A program made the position numbers and the translations under genes. The notes under the pieces were generated by a model. It did not search any database and was not told the DNA's origin. It was given only the letters and a program-made list of their open reading frames with translations. DNA of 64,000 nucleotides from contig JAGTQX010000010.1 in assembly GCA_018396675.1 (NCBI GenBank), positions 62,001 through 126,000 of the forward strand, in the 5' to 3' direction. How positions within the stretch are numbered: the stretch's first letter is position 1; every line of letters begins with the position of its first letter. This document shows positions 59,537 to 64,000 of this stretch, one piece after another. Origin of the DNA: Candidatus Bathyarchaeota archaeon (GTDB taxonomy: Archaea; Thermoproteota; Bathyarchaeia; Bathyarchaeales; Bathycorpusculaceae).

Positions 59537-60715
59537 ATGGAAGCCTCTCAAGAACTTGAAAAATCAGCAACAAACTACGCTTTAGAAGCCGTCAGATTGG
59601 ACAAACAAGGCGCAAAAGGCATGGCAATAACCATGTACCAGAAAGCCATAGAAACGCTGCTGAGGCTCGTGCAACTTTACCCCGAATACAGCCTAAACAA
59701 AGTTTACATTCAAAGAGCCATAGCCTACCAAGAACGAATCAAAGTGCTGCAAGGAGCAGTTGGCCCGGCAGACCAGACTGAACCGCAAGGAGGAGAAGCC
59801 AAAGAAACAGAAGGCGCCAAAACTTCAGAAGGCAAAAAAGCCAGTTACGAAGACTTAATCATTAAGGAAAAGCCGAAGGTCAAATGGGAAGAAGTCGTCG
59901 GACTTGACACCGCCAAAAAAGCGATAAAAGAGGCAATAATCTACCCTGTTCAGAGACCAGACCTGTTCCCGCTTGGCTGGCCAAGAGGCATACTGCTTTT
60001 TGGACCGCCAGGGTGCGGAAAAACACTTTTGGCAGCGGCGGCAGCGACAGAGATTGATGCTGTTTTCATTTCTGTGGATGCCGCCTCAATAATGTCGAAG
60101 TGGCTGGGTGAGGCTGAACAGAACGTGGCAAGACTTTTTGACTCTGCTAGAAAATCTGCCACGGAGGACAATAAGCCAGCGATAATTTTCATTGATGAGT
60201 TGGATTCTTTAATGGGTAAACACTCCAACGAGGTCGGTGGAGAAGTCCGAGTGCGCAACCAGTTTCTGAAGGAGATGGATGGCATAATTGACAAGGGAAA
60301 AAACCTTCACGTTTACGTTATCGGCGCCACAAACAAGCCTTGGGACCTAGACTGGCCATTTATTAGGCGTTTCCAAAAACGTATTCTTGTGCCGCTTCCA
60401 GACCATCATGCACGTTTGATGATGTTTAAGCATTACACGAGTAATCTAACTTTGGCGCCTGATGTTGACTTACATGAATTAGCCAGACTTTCTGAAGGCT
60501 TCTCGGGAAGCGACATCAAAGACGTTTGTCAAGCGGCGCATCTAAAAGTTATAGGCGAATTCTTCGAATCTGGTCAAGCTGCAAATAAACTTGCCAAGCC
60601 AAGGCCTATGAAAATGAGTGATTTCAGGCAGATTCTTGAGGAAAGAAAGCCTAGCGTTTCCCTTGACATGCTCTCGCTTTATAACCGATGGTTTGAAGCT
60701 TTCAAAGCCCTTTAG
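59537..60715 (+). CDS. cdvC: Vps4-like AAA ATPase CdvC
   Basis: About 392 residues from the ATG at 59537, with AGGTG upstream overlapping the cdvB2 stop. Residues about 1-75 are an MIT domain (KSATNYALEAVRLDKQGAKGMAITMYQKAIETLL, in parts). The AAA module has Walker A GPPGCGKT near residue 162, Walker B IIFIDELD near residue 215, and the arginine finger area RRFQKRI. It disassembles ESCRT-III filaments by pulling on MIM peptides of CdvB. Last gene of the four-gene Cdv operon. Confidence 0.96.
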   Translation: MEASQELEKSATNYALEAVRLDKQGAKGMAITMYQKAIETLLRLVQLYPEYSLNKVYIQRAIAYQERIKVLQGAVGPADQTEPQGGEAKETEGAKTSEGKKASYEDLIIKEKPKVKWEEVVGLDTAKKAIKEAIIYPVQRPDLFPLGWPRGILLFGPPGCGKTLLAAAAATEIDAVFISVDAASIMSKWLGEAEQNVARLFDSARKSATEDNKPAIIFIDELDSLMGKHSNEVGGEVRVRNQFLKEMDGIIDKGKNLHVYVIGATNKPWDLDWPFIRRFQKRILVPLPDHHARLMMFKHYTSNLTLAPDVDLHELARLSEGFSGSDIKDVCQAAHLKVIGEFFESGQAANKLAKPRPMKMSDFRQILEERKPSVSLDMLSLYNRWFEAFKAL

Positions 60716-60839
60716 GAGTGTCTCGAAAAAGTGGAAAGGTTTGGAGTCCCTCATTTAATTTTTGAAAGCTCTCCTTTCTCCCCTTCTCCCCCCTACGGAA
60801 TCTCCAAACCCCACAAGTTTAAAAGTTCAGAGGCACTCC
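60715..60839. terminator. Nested inverted repeats after cdvC
   Basis: Outer arms GGAGTGTCTC (60715-60724) and GAGGCACTCC (60830-60839) pair with one wobble. Inner arms GGTTTGGAG (60738-60746) and CTCCAAACC (60802-60810) pair perfectly, extended by GTGG/CCAC past a three-base bulge. The centre is pyrimidine-rich. It lies between convergent cdvC and mobB, so a bidirectional termination or RNA-stability role is likely; a small mobile remnant is also possible. Confidence 0.5.
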
Positions 60840-60859
60840 AAGAGAGGCTAAGCTTAAAC

Positions 60860-61408
60860 CTACTTCCCCCTTTTTAACAATTCCGCTACGACGTCTGCGA
60901 TTTTTTCCTTCTCTCTTAAAACATCAATATATAAAACATGTGACGCCATTTCCGACGCTTGATATGGCCCAGTGAAGGCTACTATTGGCTTAAAGGTTTT
61001 TAACGCCTCTGACACTTCCTCTGCGGATTTTGTTGCCACGATCTTTGGCACTTTCAAGTTTTTACCGAGCATTTTTCTGAACCCTTCAATTATAATGATG
61101 TCGTTTCCATGACACCTTTCCAAAATACTGCTTAAAGTCACATGGCTTATGTTCGCTTTTTCTATGGTTGCTATTTCATTCGGCGATATGGCGACAACTG
61201 TTTTGGCGCCTGATTGTGCGAATCTCCAAGTATCCTTGTCCTTCGTGTCTATTGTGAAGTCTTTTTCTGGTATGTGTTTCACTGCTGCTACTTTGTAGCC
61301 TTTTTTGGTTAACGTTTCAGTTAAGGCTTCAACGGTTGTTGTTTTTCCAGAGCTTTTGCCTCCGACGACAGCTATTACTATTGGCTTTTGACGTGTTGAC
61401 TGTTTCAT
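60860..61408 (-). CDS. mobB: Molybdopterin-guanine dinucleotide biosynthesis protein MobB
   Basis: 182 residues. The P-loop GGKSSGKTTTVEALT near residue 15, KVAAVKHIPEKDFTIDTKDKDTWRFAQSGA near residue 40 and IIIEGFRKM near residue 105 are the MobB signature. MobB binds GTP and assists MobA in attaching GMP to molybdopterin. Its ATG overlaps the stop of the upstream winged-helix gene, so they are co-translated. A ModE-like regulator lies 40 kb away. Confidence 0.93.
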   Translation of the reverse strand: MKQSTRQKPIVIAVVGGKSSGKTTTVEALTETLTKKGYKVAAVKHIPEKDFTIDTKDKDTWRFAQSGAKTVVAISPNEIATIEKANISHVTLSSILERCHGNDIIIIEGFRKMLGKNLKVPKIVATKSAEEVSEALKTFKPIVAFTGPYQASEMASHVLYIDVLREKEKIADVVAELLKRGK

Positions 61409-61887
61409 TTTTCCATCTCCTCGCTGAATATTTTTTCAAAAGTTGTCTTTTCCATGTGAAGCCTTTCCGAGAGATTTTTCACCCATTTTATGTAACGTCT
61501 GAAAATGTTCTGGAGTATCTCTGCCTTTTCTCTGTCCGAAAGTTCTTTTTCTTCGGCGAGTAGCAACGCGAACCATTTGCCCACATCCGAAAGCTGGTAG
61601 GCCTTAACCCAAACGCTTCGGCCTTCATGCTCAACCTTTTCCATGTTCTCATTTAAAACTCCCAGTTGAGTTAATGTTTTTAAGTTTTCAATAATTGTTT
61701 TGTTTGAGTAGTCAAGCTCTTTAACAAGGTCTTTTTGGTAAATCTTGTTTCCGATTCCATGTTTAAGCGCGAATCTTAAAACGTCAAGAGAAGCTTTGGA
61801 ACCGAAAATTGCGCTTAAAATTTTATCTTTTTGCTCGGCAGGAAGAAACAGCACGTATGGATGTGACTCCAAACTCAACTTTTCCAC
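61405..61887 (-). CDS. Winged-helix transcriptional regulator
   Basis: 160 residues. Residues about 25-110 contain the helix-turn-helix: VLRFALKHGIGNKIYQKDLVKELDYSNKTIIENLKTLTQLGVLNENM, then a wing (VEHEGRSVWVKAYQLSDVGKWF). The C-terminal region is a long helical pair that may dimerise. It is the first gene of a pair with mobB, so molybdenum cofactor control is plausible but unproven. It is divergent from the nucleotidyltransferase gene at 61989. Confidence 0.82.
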   Translation of the reverse strand: MEKLSLESHPYVLFLPAEQKDKILSAIFGSKASLDVLRFALKHGIGNKIYQKDLVKELDYSNKTIIENLKTLTQLGVLNENMEKVEHEGRSVWVKAYQLSDVGKWFALLLAEEKELSDREKAEILQNIFRRYIKWVKNLSERLHMEKTTFEKIFSEEMEK

Positions 61888-61950
61888 CTTTCCGTCACTA
61901 GCCCTTGAAGCTTGAGCTTACTTTGAATGTCGCTTTCCTTAAACGTTACC

Positions 61951-61960
61951 TTTTTTATAA
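61951..61960 (+). promoter_or_regulatory. TATA box of the nucleotidyltransferase operon
   Basis: ACC followed by TTTTTTATAA is a strong BRE/TATA match. Transcription would begin near 61980, which makes the GTG at 61989, rather than the TTG at 61905, the likely start of the next gene. Confidence 0.6.
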
Positions 61961-61988
61961 ATCCTTAACTCACATTTCATCAGCGAAG

Positions 61989-63023
61989 GTGTTTGAAACG
62001 AATACAACAAACTGGCTTCCAATGGACGGCGACACTTTTGTAACATGTGAAGGATTTATACTCAATGTTTTCGGGTATGAGCATCCAAAGGAACGGGTTT
62101 TCGCTTTCTTGAAGTACGTTCCATCTGAATTCAAGAGACTTTTTAAGGTTCGCCTCCTAGAACGGACATGGAAGCATAAAGGCATAGAGCTTTTTAGAGC
62201 TGAAAAACTTTACACGGCTAAAAACTACAAGGCATTTTTGGAGACCTTTCGAAAAAACTTCCCAGACTACGTCTACTTTTGTCCGTTCAGACGAAAAGAG
62301 GTTATAAGCACACCAATCAGCTATATTAACGAAGTTTATGTTCCCAAAGAGTGCTTAAGAGCGTTGATGAAAACTACGAGCAAGGATAAATTGCAGAAGA
62401 TGACTTTGGATTTTGTGGGACTGGTTTCCCGCGAAGCGAAAGTTTCCATCGAAGACTTTGGGATTCACGGTTCTATAGCCTTAAACATGCATTCCAGCGA
62501 GTCTGACATAGACATAGTAGTTTACGGCGGACAAAACTTCCGCAAAGTTGAAGCAGCTATAGAAAGGCTGGTGAAAGATAACGTTTTGACATACACTTTT
62601 AATAATAGGCTTGATGCTGCGAGGCGGTATAAAGGACGTTTCATAGATAAAATTTTCATGTATAACGCCATCCGCAAACCAGAAGAAGTCGCAACTAAAT
62701 ACGGCGAACGCTCTTACACGCCTATAGCCCCGGTCAAGTTCCGCTGCAAAGTTAAAGACGACGGTGAGGCCATGTTCCGCCCAGCAATCTACAAAATCGA
62801 AGACTGCACACCGCTGAGCCAAAGTCTGACGCTTTTAGAAGAGAAAATTCCAGAAACCGTTGTCTCAATGATTGGATGCTACAGAAATGTTGCAAAAAAG
62901 GGCCAAAAAATAGAAGTTTCAGGAACACTTGAACGTGTAGAGGAAACGACAACTGGCAAAATCTCTTATCAAGTTGTTGTCGGAACTGCAGAAAACGAGG
63001 AAGAATACATTTGGCCATTATAA
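61989..63023 (+). CDS. Nucleotidyltransferase-domain protein, first of a tandem pair
   Basis: About 344 residues from a GTG at 61989, chosen because the TATA box at 61951 places transcription start after the longer TTG-started frame. Residues about 20-55 (FVTCEGFILNVFGYEHPKE) match the start of the next gene (ILTQEGLIFRVLGYTHPSE), showing that they are paralogues. The nucleotidyltransferase motif is near residue 160: FGIHGSIALNMHSSESDIDIVVYGG (GS...DxD). The C-terminal part includes RPAIYKI and a beta domain. The substrate is unknown. The next paralogue overlaps by 13 bases. Confidence 0.75.
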   Translation: MFETNTTNWLPMDGDTFVTCEGFILNVFGYEHPKERVFAFLKYVPSEFKRLFKVRLLERTWKHKGIELFRAEKLYTAKNYKAFLETFRKNFPDYVYFCPFRRKEVISTPISYINEVYVPKECLRALMKTTSKDKLQKMTLDFVGLVSREAKVSIEDFGIHGSIALNMHSSESDIDIVVYGGQNFRKVEAAIERLVKDNVLTYTFNNRLDAARRYKGRFIDKIFMYNAIRKPEEVATKYGERSYTPIAPVKFRCKVKDDGEAMFRPAIYKIEDCTPLSQSLTLLEEKIPETVVSMIGCYRNVAKKGQKIEVSGTLERVEETTTGKISYQVVVGTAENEEEYIWPL

Positions 63024-64000
63024 AGCTTAGAGATCGCGACGCGATACTAACTCAAGAAGGATTAATTTTCCGAGTTTTAGGCTACACTCACCCTTCTGAA
63101 GGCTTCATTTGCGATTTAGAGTACTCGCCCGCCAAACTTTTTAAGTCAGATAACCCGAAGGCCTATAGAACCGACGGCAAGCAAGTTTTCTACAAGTTTT
63201 ATGAAGACGAAGGCTGGAGTTTTATTCAGAAACAGTTTCCGCGTTACATGATTTTTTATGCACCGCTTAATAGAAAAGTCATAGGTGTCAAATGTGACAG
63301 TGTGGCAGAAGTAAGAAAGCCTGAAGAAGTTCTTAAAAGACTCGTGGAAACGGTGCCTAAAGACGAATTGGTAAAGGCGCTGAAAATGGTTCTTAAAGTA
63401 ACCGTTGAGGACTCCGGCTTGTCTGTTGACGATTTTGGTGTTTTCGGTTCTCTGCTTCACGGATTTTATCATCCGAAATTTTCAGATATAGACTTAATTG
63501 TTTATGGCAGAGGCAATTTAGCACGGGTTCGCGAAGTTTTGCAGGAACTATACGCGGATGCAATTTCTGGGTTTTCAAACGAGTTTGAGAATGACGCGCC
63601 AATAAAGGGTAAACATTGGCGTTTCAAGAACATAAGTCTGAAAGAGTTTGTTTGGCATCAAAAACGGAAATTAATCTACGGTGTTTTCTATGATTCTGTT
63701 TCGGGAAGAACCATAAAACTGGAGTTTGAGCCTGTTAAAAATTGGAATGAAACACGAGACGGGTATGAGGAGATTAAGAGAATCACGCGAAAAGGCTGGA
63801 TTAAGGCTTTTATGCGCGTTACAGACGATTCAGACGCGGTTTTTATGCCTTCAGTTTACGCTGTTGAACCGCTCAAGATAGTTGAAAACACACGAGTTGA
63901 AAACTTGAAGAGAATAGTGTCTTATCTTGAAGAGTTTAGAATGCAAGCGTGGAAAGACGAGGTTGTCTACGTTGAAGGGAACTTGGAAAAGGTTGAAACT
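63011..64000 (+). CDS. Nucleotidyltransferase-domain protein, second of a tandem pair (partial)
   Basis: 330 residues are visible and the frame runs off the window. It starts at a TTG overlapping the end of the first paralogue. Like it, it has an N-terminal LTQEGLIFRVLGYTHP module and a nucleotidyltransferase motif FGVFGSLLHGFYHPKFSDIDLIVYG (about residues 135-160). MPSVYAVEPLKI near the right edge parallels RPAIYKIEDCTPL. The pair may act as a heterodimer. Function unknown; the C terminus is outside the window. Confidence 0.75.
   Translation, partial: MAIIKLRDRDAILTQEGLIFRVLGYTHPSEGFICDLEYSPAKLFKSDNPKAYRTDGKQVFYKFYEDEGWSFIQKQFPRYMIFYAPLNRKVIGVKCDSVAEVRKPEEVLKRLVETVPKDELVKALKMVLKVTVEDSGLSVDDFGVFGSLLHGFYHPKFSDIDLIVYGRGNLARVREVLQELYADAISGFSNEFENDAPIKGKHWRFKNISLKEFVWHQKRKLIYGVFYDSVSGRTIKLEFEPVKNWNETRDGYEEIKRITRKGWIKAFMRVTDDSDAVFMPSVYAVEPLKIVENTRVENLKRIVSYLEEFRMQAWKDEVVYVEGNLEKVET

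Overview
The window is a gene-dense stretch of an archaeal chromosome. Evidence for an archaeon: archaellin-type pilins, RPA-type single-strand binding protein, RadA, TBP, HerA/NurA, archaeal signal peptidase, many TATA-like promoters, and three tRNA genes interrupted by short introns (two of them at non-canonical sites). A complete Cdv (ESCRT-III) division cluster, two zinc-ribbon proteins that look like Cren7 relatives, and a eukaryote-like Rpo5/RPB5 point to the TACK side of the archaea; a Bathyarchaeia-like lineage is my best guess, but this is inference from gene content, not from a marker tree. I see no rRNA, CRISPR array, insertion sequence or prophage.

Layout. 1-1.7 kb: three tandem archaellin-like genes (the first cut by the window edge). 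1.8-6.4 kb: tRNA-Ser, small membrane proteins, rpiA, an M32 carboxypeptidase, tRNA-Met. 6.4-11.7 kb: RPA, two surface proteins, MscL, an SPL-type radical SAM protein. 12-15.3 kb: nrdR-nrdD-nrdG anaerobic ribonucleotide reductase operon preceded by a pair of NrdR-box-like palindromes. 15.4-18.9 kb: PmbA/TldD and a long Rpo5. 18.9-21.1 kb: a secreted transglutaminase-like protein with an in-frame stop near its N terminus, then a ModE-like regulator divergent from a TauE/SafE transporter around a ModE-type operator. 21.1-31.9 kb: RadA with a PIP-box partner, two-subunit fumarase, membrane proteins, RimI, LarA, PyrE, TBP, signal peptidase, two zinc ribbons. 32.3-36.7 kb: acetyltransferase, NurA, HerA. 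36.8-42.3 kb: 2-oxoacid:ferredoxin oxidoreductase (four subunits), two PadR regulators, a B12-type radical SAM protein with a promoter element shared with one PadR gene. 42.4-47.4 kb: tRNA-Asn, small proteins, divergent pyrI and pyrB, an NrdD-like fusion that appears catalytically dead, tRNA-Pro. 47.4-56.4 kb: nucleotidyltransferase-like protein, permease, phosphoesterase, isochorismatase-like hydrolase, flavodoxin, HtrA protease, MFS transporter, PurA, an Sm-like protein with a previously easy-to-miss 47-residue zinc protein. 57-60.7 kb: cdvB-cdvA-cdvB-cdvC. 60.9-64 kb: MobB with a winged-helix regulator, and two tandem nucleotidyltransferase-like paralogues (the last cut by the window edge).

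How it fits together. The genes suggest an anaerobic, ferredoxin-based metabolism: oxygen-sensitive class III ribonucleotide reductase, 2-oxoacid:ferredoxin oxidoreductase, iron-sulfur fumarase, several radical SAM enzymes and molybdenum cofactor functions. Several regulatory circuits can be read directly from DNA: NrdR boxes in front of nrdR, a ModE-type operator between modE and tauE, and a shared palindromic promoter element in front of padR and its neighbouring radical SAM gene. The most unusual items are the RPB5-like Rpo5, the NrdD pseudoenzyme fused to a DNA-binding domain, the AUC-like start of the second cdvB, and the intron positions in tRNA-Met and tRNA-Asn.
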